Shown piece by piece: positions 31,401 through 43,200 of a stretch of DNA of 64,000 nucleotides. The notes under the pieces were generated by a model that searched no databases, was not told where the DNA came from, and saw only the letters and a list, made by a program, of their open reading frames with translations. Both the position numbers and the translations under genes were made by a program. The stretch covers positions 54,823,116 to 54,887,115 of the forward strand of contig CM072919.1 in NCBI GenBank assembly GCA_037013685.1, read 5' to 3'. The DNA comes from Acridotheres tristis. Its lineage: Eukaryota; Chordata; Aves; Passeriformes; Sturnidae. Numbering within the stretch: the first letter of the stretch is position 1; each line of letters opens with the position of its first letter.

Positions 31401-34400
31401 TCCAACTGACCAAAGTAAAATTTCAGCCTTAAGTTTAATAATTTATAATTTAAGTTGCTACGCTCTATATATCAAACTCTGTTTTTACTCAGAAATATTA
31501 CACATTGTCTGTAATCTGGGCTTCACCTTTGTAAAGAAGATAAAGGATATTTGAAAAATAAAGAGGTACATCCTGTATTATACTGTAGACTGTGCTTTTT
31601 TCAATAGAGTGAGCCACACAATTTTGCAAAGAAAGAACTTGTACAGCAACATAGATAAAACAATTCCATACCCCATGAAGTTCATGTAATCAATAAGGTG
31701 GTCTGTGAAAACAATTGAGGTCTACATCGAGAGCAACTCGAAGAAGAAAAAAAGAACTTCTTTTTACAACTGGCTGAAAAATATTTCAGCGCGATTTATG
31801 TTTGATAAGTACTTCAAAAATCCCATGCTTATAGCACCAGAACAAGCATTTTTAGCTGCTACCAACACTCCAGAATTGATTTGCTTTTCATATACATGGC
31901 TCATTACAAAGTATTTAGACTCAGTGAAACATTTCAACAAGGATGCACTGAAAAGCACGGGTGATTACTAGTACTACAGTAAGAATATACTCTTAATGTT
32001 ACTATATTCATAAATATGTTAGAGCTTAAATTTTGTACATGTAGTATGGACACACAAATGCTACACTATTCAGAATGTGTAGTACTATTACATTGCAGAT
32101 GTGACCCATGGCTTAAATTAGCGACATGTAGGTCTTTTTTCTGATTGACTACATAGAATTGGAAGGCCACCATTAATAGAAATGTGTTTTAAATGACAAA
32201 GATAAATTAAAAATAAAATAAAATAAAAATAAACCGCTGTGACAGAGCTAATATATTTCTTTCTTAGTTCCATGGATTACCTATATAGCTAGAGAGCAGG
32301 GAGAGGAAGGGATTTACGTGCTCCTATTAAAGTTAATGTTTTAATTTAAAATGCAAATCATACAGTGAGTGAGTAATAGACTGATACAAAACAATAGTCC
32401 ACATCTGCAAAGAACATATACCTCAAATATCCTCCAATCTGTACCAGAATTGAGGACTTTATCGCTTTGGGGAAAAGGCGAAACACAACAGCATATAAAT
32501 GGCCCAAAGGAAAAAAAAGGCATTTAACTTCCTTCTGGTCTCACCTTGTTCAATACGTGTGGCCAGATATAACATTTCTCCCTGAGCAGCCAGCTGATGA
32601 ACTGATAAAGCTGCAAAAAAGGAAGCAAAAGCACGTGTTACATACATCAGTTTTCATTCTGTTCTATTTAGATCTGAGCATAACATGTCCATTGGCTTCA
32701 GCAGTACAGAAGTTGGAAATGAGACTGTAGATAATTTCACCTTACACTCTGAACTTAAATCACAATTAAAAACTGAAAATTTCCAAAGAGTTTCATAGAT
32801 TTAAGTAATTTTTAAACCAATGCAGCATTCTTAAAAGCAAGGATGCTTCCTACACTGACTCATTGCAAAGTGACATGCTCTCTTCACTGCTGTTTGGTCA
32901 GCAACCCAAGATTACTTTAAGACCCTTTTATCAAATAAAAATAAACATATTTTGATAAATTAAGGATGTTTAACTTAAAAAATCACACTTGAATCACCAG
33001 AAGACCTGTCCTCCTACTCAACAAAGAAAGCCTCTAGTGTGACTTTCACTCACTACAATGTGGAATAGATCAGACATTACAAAACTACATACAACCTGAC
33101 ATATAGAGGGCAAAACAAAGATTGTGGGATTTTTTTTTTGTTATTTCAGAGATTATGAAGAAATAACCTCCAATCCCACAAAAAAATGTATGGGTGTACG
33201 GTTTTGATAACTGCCACTTGGAACAGCCTGAAAGGTGCTCAGGAGGCCATATGCAAGAAATTATCCACATGATGTAGTAACAAAATTAGCTAATGATTAC
33301 ATTAACTGCAAATGTTCACTATTCCCTTCCAAGTCACTGCAAGGAAGTTTAGTTTGTTTAGAAAGATGGCATATTTTGTTCAGTGGCCTACACAGCAGGT
33401 CTTGATTAATTTTTTTCCATGCAAGTAGCATTGTTCTTTAAAAAAACTGACTAACAAAGTAAATTACAGCAAATTAATTTATAAAGGAAATGCTCGACAA
33501 TTGAGAAAAAACTCCCACCAGAAATAATGCTTCCTTGATTTTCAAGATCTGTGATAATCATGACACTTGCAGTATTCTGCATTTACATTACATTACATCT
33601 TAAGTATTTTCCAATCATCTAATTTTAAGATGCACAAGTTCTGAAAACATGGGAATGAAGTACATTAACTTACAACTCAGAATCTAAGTCTTGATTTTAA
33701 AAGTATAGGTAAGGGTTTTTCTGGTCTTTTTTTTTCTGGAAAGTAAACTTCAGTCTTGAGTTCCATACAGCAGGTGGGTGACTATTATACAGTTGGACCC
33801 ATGTGAAATTAGACAAGACTAGCTGAGTGTTTTCTTCCTACCTTAAAGTTCATTGCAACACAAAAGAAAGAACTGCATAAATCTGTCAAGCACCCAACAT
33901 GGAGTTCACAAAATAATTATTAATAGTAAGGCAGAAGAATACTTACAGTTTACAAGTAGAGGTGTTGTAGACACTTCATTTCCCCTGTGTTTGTTAGTTA
34001 GCGTAGTTGATTGTTTTATTGGTGAGAAATGCTTAGTAGTTGATGGAGTATAAACATGTCTTACTTGGATACCAGGGGAAGGAGAAGTGTGGCTGTTGCA
34101 TTCAGCTACATTGAACAGAAACAGAGAGGATTTCAGTACTAGTAAGAGCATTAAATCAAGCCACAGATTCTAAATCAAACTGTAAAGCACTAGTATCACA
34201 AGATCTTTAATATCCATATTAAGGAAGCTTTATGACACGTGATTTTCCCACTGTGTATTATGAAAGCTGAAAAAAGGGTTGCACTAATTTCTAGCACAAA
34301 ACAATTATGCTACTTCACATTTTCAGTATGGCATAATGTCACCCAGAGACAAGTTAGTGTCTAAATGAGGTAAGCCTTTGTCTAGATTTTCAACATGTCT

Positions 34401-36303
34401 GGCATGGATTTATTACTTAAGAAGTCTCTACTTTAACTTGTCACCTTCTTATGGCAAGTCATCTTCAAGGCAATAACATGATGGAACTCTAGTCAGACAT
34501 GCACTCAGGTACCTGCTCAGCCTTTGCCTGCTCCCTAACCAGTTCACTACACAAGTGGAGACAACCTTCATTAACTTTCTTCACCAGGGCTCTTCCCACT
34601 CCTAGATAAAATTTTAACAGCATTATGAATGCCTGATGAATACTTACCCAGCAGGAAGACAGGTTCCACACTAACTTACATAAAATGCTACAGCAGGTCA
34701 CCGCATAGAATTCAGGAAGTCATTCGCTGCTGATGTGTTCCTTCACACTAACTTTTCTTGCTTTCTCTTAAACGCTAATGGCATTTTATTATAGAATATA
34801 TTTATATATTGTATTGGTTTCTAATTCTCAAAAGTAGCTTTTGGTTTTGAGATTAAATACTGAAAAGACATACTGAAGGATTAAACTCCATATTGGTTTA
34901 ACTGATTTGACACCAGTGTGCACCAGTAATTAATGACTAGAAGCTAATTAACACACACACTGAATTAACACCATACCGAACTTTGTGATCACAAATGCAA
35001 GCACAAATTCAGGAAGAGAACTAATTAAAAGAAGTAGAGTGTAACAGAAAACAAAATTATGTTTTGTTTGCCAATCAAACAGCTGCAACTGACTGTATTG
35101 AATTGAGTCCTACCACAGATTTTGACCTGTGGTCCCTGGATGTGCACGACTACTTCTAAGGGATTTACAAATGTTACCTCAGAAAAACGACCCTATTGCT
35201 GATGAGTGTAAATCTGCCACTCAGACCTGCAGCTCAGCCAAACAACTCAAGTCAATGAAACCATCAAAATTCAAAGTAAGCCTGTGTTTGCATTACACAA
35301 AATACAGGAAATAGGTCACATGAACTTCATGAAAAGATACACCACTAACAGTCTGAAATAGCAAGTGCTAGAAATCACAATTGTTAAGGGGAAGTAGATG
35401 GAAGTCCTAATTTTGCTCTGTATCAATATCCTTGGCTGTGAAAAAGCATGGATCAATTCTGATGAAGCTGCCCAGCAATGGCTGGATTAGCTGCAAGGAA
35501 CCAGACCTGGAGCAGAATTTGCTTTCAGATAGTGTGAAGCTTCAGTGGCAAGCCCATTGCTAGGACTTGGGGCTCTGTACAGCCACAGTGACAAAACACA
35601 TGTGGCCTACATTATCTTTCATTACTCTCATGAAAAGATACAACACGCTGCTGAAAGCTACTGAAGTGATCATATAGTGCTTTCAGTAGTGTTTTCTAAA
35701 GAAGCATACTGCTGTGGGACATGCCATACAGAAGCAGCTTGTTTTCTAATTAGCATCAGCTCTTAATAACTTAAGAGACTTTTTATGCCACTAATTTTTC
35801 AGTTAATATAAATATTTAAAATGTAGTATAAAAATTAATATTGTAGAAAATTTTTATATTAATAATCCATTAAGCATACAATAAAAACATTAGAGGAACA
35901 CATCTTAGAAAACTGATCAATACACATATAATGCAGAAGGGGTTTTTTTAGAAGACATAATAACTTAACAGGATGACACAGTCCACAGATAATATTTTGT
36001 ACCATAAATTCAACCTTTAAATAAGACAGATGCGACTTCAAGGTCAGAGTTGACTTGATCTTGAATATTTTTACTGTCCTCCTCATTCAAAGACTTCACA
36101 AATCGTGAGCAGACATTCATATCAAATCTATTAGGCAAAATGAATTTCATCCCCATGGTTACACTCTGAGCTGGGCCTTCCTCTGCGCTGGTGTCAAGCT
36201 GATGCTCCACTTTGATGTCTGGCATGGGTGGAAGGCTGTAGCTTGTGGTACATTCTTCCACAATTAACTGGGCCCCGACATCTAAGTTTGTTGAAGATGC
36301 CAT
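28451..36303 (-). CDS. ANKRA2: ANKRA2, ankyrin repeat family A protein 2
   Basis: Spliced minus-strand CDS. Exons in coding order: 36303-36015, 34105-33947, 32610-32545, 31216-31119, 30955-30830, 30441-30375, 30282-30202 and 28506-28451. The total is 942 nt, 313 aa, identical in length to human ANKRA2, with all boundaries GT-AG and in phase. The N-terminal ~145 residues are unstructured-looking and highly conserved. Ankyrin repeats fill about 148-313, with [10 protein letters not shown] and [10 protein letters not shown] helices typical of the fold. The family binds PxLPxI/L-type motifs in megalin (LRP2), HDAC4/5 and RFX-type partners, acting as a cytoplasmic/nuclear adaptor. The start is the first in-frame ATG after an in-frame TGA in exon 2 and has a good context (A at -3, G at +4). 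Two mini-ORFs precede it. It is head to head with UTP15. Confidence 0.97.
28889..29488 (+). mobile_element. Solo ERV LTR in ANKRA2 last intron
   Basis: About 600 bp matching the layout of a widespread avian ERVL-type LTR in plus orientation. It opens near 'gctgtttgcagctggggtag', has the marker phrase 'caaagggatattccagagca', a TATAAA at 29170-29175, a 'gagtgagtgagtgg' stretch, and ends '...gcttaaaccatgaca'. It is antisense to ANKRA2. No internal retroviral sequence adjoins it. The 5' edge is approximate. Confidence 0.8.
29662..29751. repeat. 30-bp minisatellite, 3 perfect copies
   Basis: Three identical tandem copies of a 30-bp unit beginning 'caaactacatagtataattc' (29662, 29692, 29722), in the last intron of ANKRA2. 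A degenerate partial copy, 'gcaaactacataacatcat', follows about 50 bases later. Confidence 0.97.
31217..32544. other. ANKRA2 intron, no features seen
   Basis: AT-rich intron between the third and fourth coding exons. It contains a short A-rich simple repeat (about 32205-32233). No element recognised. Confidence 0.6.
32611..33946. other. ANKRA2 intron, no features seen
   Basis: AT-rich intron between the second and third coding exons, bounded by a gtaag donor and a ttttttgcag acceptor on the minus strand. Nothing else recognised. Confidence 0.6.
34106..36014. other. ANKRA2 first coding intron, no features seen
   Basis: Intron separating the N-terminal exon from the rest, splitting an alanine codon after the first base. 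AT-rich, with no clear repeat or exon. Confidence 0.6.
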
Positions 36304-36307
36304 GATC

Positions 36308-36345
36308 TCAGTCCTGTACAAGTTTCATGCAAAATGATGCTTCAT
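36308..36345 (-). promoter_or_regulatory. Two overlapping upstream mini-ORFs in ANKRA2 leader
   Basis: On the minus strand uORF1 is 36345-36325 (ATG, five codons, TGA) and uORF2 is 36328-36308 (ATG, five codons, TGA). The stop of the first overlaps the start of the second as ATGA. Only four bases (36307-36304) separate the uORF2 stop from the ANKRA2 start. uORF1 has A at -3; uORF2 has T at -3. They lie in the same exon as the main start (36015-36397), so they should be in the mature mRNA. Confidence 0.8.
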
Positions 36346-36397
36346 TGTTTCCAGCCAGGAGCAATTCTGGCCGGCCAAGCCCAATTTTCTGCACAAC

Positions 36398-37037
36398 CTG
36401 CAAGTGAACAGACAGGACAAGTTAAGAACATTCTGGTAAAACAATGCATAAAAACACATCAAACTTTATTTAAGCTTATGGCATTTAGTTTTGTCAGTCA
36501 AAACATTGGTGAAATATCAATCTTGTTGCTGTCACAAGTTGGTCGCCAAAACCTCCATTTATGTTTCAGCAGTTGATATTTAAACTAAATTACATTATTA
36601 AGCCAGTAAGAGTTTCATCCATGCTTCAAAAAACGATGCTTCAAAATACTTGCTTACTTGCAACAAAAAATCCCACACATCAACCAACCAGGTTTACACC
36701 AAGCCGGGAACAAACTATAAGAAGATGACTTTATCATCCAGAAACATTAGACTTGAGGGAAAACTTCAAGCTCCTTTATACCTTTCGCAGCCTAAATAAA
36801 ATTAATTGGTTCTACCACATACGCAGGAAAAAAATCAATCCCTTTTAAACCGATACAGGTAACCCCAGAATACCCGTGGCTTGCTCACAGTACCGCGGGA
36901 AGCCTCAGGCGGGGCCGCGCTTCGCGCACCTCCTGGCACGCCTGGAGCCGTCACCTCCTCTTAGAGAGAGTCCGTGAGGACAGGCCCGAGGGCGGGACGC
37001 CCACACCGCACGATCGCGGTCCCAGGCCCGGCCTCAC
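36398..37037 (-). other. ANKRA2 5' UTR intron
   Basis: Inferred intron between non-coding exon 1 (minus-strand donor GAG/gtgagg after 37038) and exon 2 (acceptor cttgcag before 36397). Its upstream part is GC-rich and belongs to the shared CpG island. Confidence 0.65.
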
Positions 37038-37290
37038 CTCGGCTTTCAGCCGCCGCCACCGCCTCTCGCCGGAAGTAGAGCCTTGCCGCCCCGCCGATTG
37101 GCCGCCGAGAGGCGCGCTCTGATGACGCACTACCGGTGCGCCCGCCATCTCTCCTCGCGGCAGGCGCGGTGCCCGCCATCGCCGGCCTGCAGCGTGTCCC
37201 GTGTGCCCGAGCCCATCGGCCCTTCCCGAGCGTCTCCCGCCGAGCCTCCGCGCCGAGCCCCCGTCGGCCCGGCCCCGCGCCCCGTGCGTC
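37038..37290. promoter_or_regulatory. ANKRA2/UTP15 bidirectional CpG promoter
   Basis: GC-rich block between the divergent genes. It contains an ETS/GABP site CCGGAAGT (37069-37076), an inverted CCAAT box ATTGG (37097-37101), a CRE-like TGACGCA (37123-37129) and two 'gcccgccatc' motifs (about 37140-37150 and 37170-37181) resembling YY1 sites. There is no TATA box. The ANKRA2 first exon is within about 37038-37090 (minus) and the UTP15 start codon is at 37291. The start sites themselves are inferred. Confidence 0.8.
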
Positions 37291-40200
37291 ATGGCCGCCT
37301 ACAAGCCAGTGGTGGTCCAGGCATGCCCCAAGCTCGGGGAGAGAATCACGCAGGACACGTTGTACTGGCGGGGATACAAGGTAGGAGGAAGCGAAAAACA
37401 TTCGCAGTTATTGCCCCAGAATGTCTTTTTTTACTACTTTCGTGCAGTTAAAATGTTTTTTAAGCACGCATGAGTTCGTTTTTAACATCAAAACACGAAA
37501 TCAGTGGGTCAGTTGTAATGCGCAAATGGGAAAAAAATTACAAGAGCAGGAGTAGTCTATCAGAAGTGAAACTCACTATCTATCTATGTATCTAGAAACC
37601 GTTTTGATTCTGATTGAATTTTGAGTTACTTTTAGTAAAAATAGTTTTAATTTTTCTGTTTTCATACGGATGGTGTGCTTGTGTGTATTTAATGATCTTT
37701 GTCATAATTGTTTTAGACACCTGTTCAGATAAAGGAATTCGGTGCCGTAAATAAAATTGACTTCTCCCCAGTCCCACCATATAACTACGCTGTCACAGCA
37801 TCCTCGAGGGTAAGTGGCTTTTCTGAGGTTTTTATGCTCTTGTTCTTCAGTTGGTATCACACAAGAAGATGTAATGCCCTCTTTTTTTGCCAGATCCACA
37901 TCTATGGCCGTTACTCCCAGGAGCCCATCAAGACATTCTCTCGATTCCGGGACGTGGCGTACTGTGCCACCTACAGGGATGACGGGCGCCTGCTCGTCGC
38001 CGGCAGCGAAGACGGCAGCATCTGCCTCTTCGACGTCAGCGGCAAAGCAACGCTGAGGCAGTTCAAGGGTCGTACCAAGTAAGGCAGAATTGGTTTGTTT
38101 CGTTTGCGTGCCTAAGCTTTGCTATATTTGCATGTCACAAACTTTGTCACAGGCCGGATGGTTTGACCTTAAAGATCGTCTTGTTCCAGCTCCCCTGCCA
38201 CAGGGCAGGGACACTCGCTACTAGATCAGGTTGCTCAGAGCCCCTTCCAGACGAGCCTTGAACACTACCAGGGAAGGGGCATCCCCGTCTTTTCTGGGCA
38301 ACCTGTTCAAGTGTCTCAGCAATATATAATATTTATGTTAAATTGTCAGCTTCACATGCTGCTGAAAATCTGAACAATACCGACTTACCTTGCTTTGACT
38401 GTCTCTTGTAGATCTTACTGGAAAGTAGATTTTAAAGTTGAATTTAGAATAGGATTGAGTTTAAAAAAATTCTAAATATGAATCAAGTATGTAGAAGACT
38501 AAATACATTTCCTGTTTCATGTTGGTGTCTCTTAATATGTTGTGTAGATAAAGTCTTGTGAGTACATTGCATTGATAAGCACATTTTATTTGATGCTGCT
38601 AGGAGAAGACTTCTAAAAAGTGTTTAAACAAAAACAATGAAGAAATACACCAGGAAAAGCAGGAATTCCTTAAGAAAAAGCTCCAAAAGCAAAACCGAGA
38701 AAGTGCATAATGGTAGTGTGGGGTGGGGAAGAAGTTAGGAGCTCTCATGTATCAGTGAGGAGAAGAAAATTATAATGCTTCAACAGACTAATGTGCTATG
38801 AAAGATCAAGGTAGAGCAACAAGAATCTCCCTTTCAGTGGAAGGTACCCAGACTGATCTTAAGAGCGTTTCTGTTTGAGGTCTGTTTGCAAATTGAGTGT
38901 TACTCTAATGGCTAGGTTAACTGCATACCTGTGCACACCCGTATTTGCATACCTGTGCATTCTGCCAACATCTCTTGGATATTTAAACGGTGATAATAAA
39001 GACGTCAGTAGGGATTTTAAAGGACAAGAGGACTGTTCAATGCAGCCATATTTGAGATTTGCTCTTATGTAGTGAGGCTTTGTAAGTTCTGATATTAAAC
39101 ACTGCACTTCTAGGTTAGAGCACTTTAATAAACACTTCACGTAGACTAACTCTTGAAACATGAATATGTTTTAACTTTGGGTGTTGTGGACTTTGTTTTC
39201 TAGACCAGTTCATGTAGTGGGCTTCCTGTCTGATAAATACCGAGTATTTTCTGGTGGTGATGACTATTCATCAAATTTGTGGGATATTCCAACTGCCAAA
39301 GAAATAATCTCTTACAATGAACATACTGACTATGTGAGATGCGGCTGTGCAAGTAAAGTGAATGCAGATGTCTTCATAACAGGTCTGGTTTTATTTTTTA
39401 TTTATACTTCTTTGGATTGAAGAAAAATGCTGAAAGATAATTTTTGATACGGTAGGGCTGTGTTTATTGTATTTTAGTCATGAAGGATCAGTCTGCTTGT
39501 GCAATGCCTACTTTGTTGTTTCCTTTTTTCGCCTGCTTTTTAAGCTTGACATTGGTGTTTATGGAGATACTGCAGTAACTGAGTTTCAACATCTTTTTGG
39601 TTTAGCCTATTAGCGTTAACAGAACTTTTGAAAGGAAATACTGTGAATGTATCGTTTGCCTGGGAGTGACTGAAATGTTTTACCCAATTTCTGGAGCAGA
39701 ACACTAGTCTGTACAGCCCATAACTGGCAGACTAAAAAATGTGAGGTCACGTGGAGCTACTTGTAACCAGTTGCTTTTGGTTTTCCTAGCAGTAGCTTTG
39801 TATCAGTCTGTGGGAAACTCTGAAAAAAACCTACTGTTCCTTTTTTCAAGAGGCACAAGAGGCTAGGTTTTATCAGGCTGCTTGATACTTATTGTTTTAA
39901 ATACACTTGATTAATGGAAGTGAAATGAAAACAAATTAATTTTATAGATTGGCATCTAGCTAGGGCTAGAATTTAAAAATTTATGTTGCCCCAAGGCTGT
40001 AAAGTAACCAAGGTAAATTACAAGGTGTTTTTATATGTATAGTTTAAATATAGTTTAAAATAGTTTAAAACTACTGCAATTAGCCAGGAACTCCTTTAGA
40101 TGGTAGGACATGGCTGTTTTAGTTCCTTGAACTAGTTGAAATTATTAAACTGATTTATGCTGGTTTTTGCAGGTTCCTATGATCACACTGTGAAACTGTT

Positions 40201-43200
40201 TGATGCACGAACAAAGAGTAGTGTCATGACGATAGAACACGGCCATCCTGTGGAGAGTGTGCTTCTGTTTCCATCTGGTGGACTTCTAGTATCTGCAGGT
40301 AATTTTCTAAAATCTGATAAATCGAATATCTTTCCTGTATTTGGGAAATACTTCAGCTACTTATTTTTTCTGTGGTGTTTTAGTTTGATAGGGAAGTGGT
40401 AAGTGATGTAACAGTTGGATTTCTCAAGTATCTTCTGTAGGAATCTGTAGGATCCTAGAATCTTCTGAAGGAATCTCTGTTTATCTGGCAGATGCAAGTA
40501 GGGGGTCTTCCTGTTTTGTCTTTGTTTTGATATTCGTGTAGTTGCCAGTTCCCCCCCCAAGTTGTTTTTAATAACAAGATGCAGATTTTAATTAGCTCAC
40601 TTCAAAAGTGAAGGAATTAACATACTTAGACACAATCCCATCTTTTCAAAACCTTTCTCTTCAAGCTTTTTTAGTCTCTTGTTGCCATTGCATCAGAAGT
40701 CCTGTAACCCCATAGGTTATATGCTTTCTTTTTTTTTTCTGTAATGAATATGGTTGGAGAATGGTTGAATCCATTCAGCTCCACTTCAGAATGACCTATA
40801 AAAAGATCAGGCTTGTGCCAGGAGATAGAATGGAAGGATGGTGAGTAGGTGCAGAAAACTATTAGGAGGTAAAAGTACCTGTGGAGATACTGCATTACTC
40901 TGAAAACTTCTTCAGAGAAGCATTAATGTGTATATACATAACGCTGTTTTGTGTGCTTCCTCTTCACAGGAGGTCGATATGTCAAAGTTTGGGATGTACT
41001 AAAAGGTGGACAGTTACTAGTTTCACTTAAAAATCACCATAAAACTGTAACTTGTTTGTGCCTGAACAGCTCTGGACAAAGGTTATTGTCAGGATCCCTG
41101 GACAGGTTGGTATATTTTGTGGCTTCCTTTTGTTTGTGTTCTTCAGGACTTTTATTCTTTGAAAGATATTATTTCACATCACTGTTAACCTGTGTGTGGT
41201 TTTTCGGCTTTATTTGAGAATGTGTTTTTGGCCAAGGTACCTACTGCAAAGCTGTCCCTGCTTTTGTAGGGGCCTTGGTCTAAATGAGCTTTAAAAGGTT
41301 CCTTCCAACACAAACTGTGCTATGATTATATGATACACTTTAACCTTTTCCTCTTGCTAATCTGAATATCAGTAAGGGCTGTGTGTGCCATTTGGGAATG
41401 CATATGGGGAATTTCTGGATAAGTATTCTGTTTTTTTAGTCACTAAACTGATCTTTCCAGTCTTTGTAAATTAGCTATCTAAACTGTTATAAAATTAAGA
41501 ATAGTTAAAAGATAGCAAAACTTTTAAAAAAGCCTGGGTTTTGTGCTTCTCCGCTGTTCCTTCTTACACCCAAGAGTGTTTGTGAGCATGACCTCTTTGC
41601 TTTGGTTTGGTTGCTTCTTTGTTTGGTTTCAGTTGATGAGTACTGGTAGTTGGTGTCTGAAATACTAGAAATATGAAGTGATCTGAAATGACAGTGGGTC
41701 TGTTTTCCTCCTTCCTCCTGTATTTCCTAGGCTACCTCAGGCTTTATGATTACAAAACACTAAATTTCAGTCTTCTGATATAATATTTTGTTTACCAACT
41801 TGTTAAATATATCGTATTTCCAACCAAATCCTTAAGGGGCAGCTGGATACAAGAATATTTATGTATTTATTCCCAGAAATTGCTTGTAGATGTTGTATTT
41901 AAAATTTAAGAACAAATTTGAAGAGATGTTGTCTTAGTGTTTTCCTAATATGCATTTCTGAATTAAAATAGTCGCTACACCTGCCTTCAAATTTTTTTTT
42001 CTGTTCTTGCCACATTTTCACCTTTTTGGGGGCAAGAACAATCCTAACTTGGCTTGTAGGTACCTTTTAATAGAACATTACTGTTGCAGGAGTAATACCT
42101 AAGAAGCTCAATGGTAGTCTGAGGAATCCATTGTATTAATACTCCGTTTCCTTCGATGATGTGTAAAAGATGAGAGTGATGAAGTACCCGTAAAGTGACC
42201 ACAGTAAAACTTCACTAACAATGTTTTTATCTTTACTCTTCTGTGTAGGCATGTGAAGATTTACAGTACTACATCCTACAAAGTAGTCCACAGCTTCAAC
42301 TATGCAACATCCATCCTCAGTCTTGCACTGTCGGTAAGTGCATTAGAAATCTTCCTAGACAATTCCTGATACCTTTTAAGTCACTAAAGTAAATAATTGT
42401 TGCTTTCACGGCTATTGGGTGTTCCAGAAGAATGCTGTACATGCAAAGTAGGGTGATTGAATATGTTTTTCCTGAGTAACAAACACGAAGAAGTTTTAAA
42501 TATAATAGATTCAAATACCTGACTAGACTAGATGAGTCTAGTCTATCACAGGTATCACAAGTACCTTAGCTGACTAGATCAGTACAAAATCTTGTGTTTA
42601 TGAATGACAGTGTACATCATAGGGAAAGTATTCACTTTAGAAGTGAGGCCCTTTGACTTTCAGAAGATTGTACTCAGCTTTGTGGGAATGCTATGACTCC
42701 TCTTGCATGGCAGCAATAAAAAAAATGTAGTTAATTTGTTGAGAGATTTAGAATAGAGCATGAAATTGCTTTAAAAGTTGGTGGTGTCAAGTTGGTCTGA
42801 GGGAAAAAGAAGGGCTTGAGCATAAACAAATTTGTCTGTCAGGCCATGTCTTGGAAGCAGACAGCAGAGACTTACTTCTCAGAGGCGCTTGATTTCCAGT
42901 AGATAAGTGACCTGCTGGCCAGAAATTTGGAGGCTACCACCAGTTTTTAAACAGCACTATTGTCCTGTAGTACCCCTTTATGTAGCCTCGGAAGGACGGG
43001 TGAGTGGGCCTGTCTTTGGGCCTGTCTTTACTATCTTTGCTGCTTTACTACTGTCCTGCTCTGCTGGAATGTAGAGGAAAGTGTGTATAGGGAATGTTTT
43101 CATTTCCTACCACATTACTTAGGGAGCTGAGCTAAAATAAACTTGGATGTTTTTTTCTTTTGAAGTGAAGAGTACAGAATTCATTGCCTTTTAAGACCCT

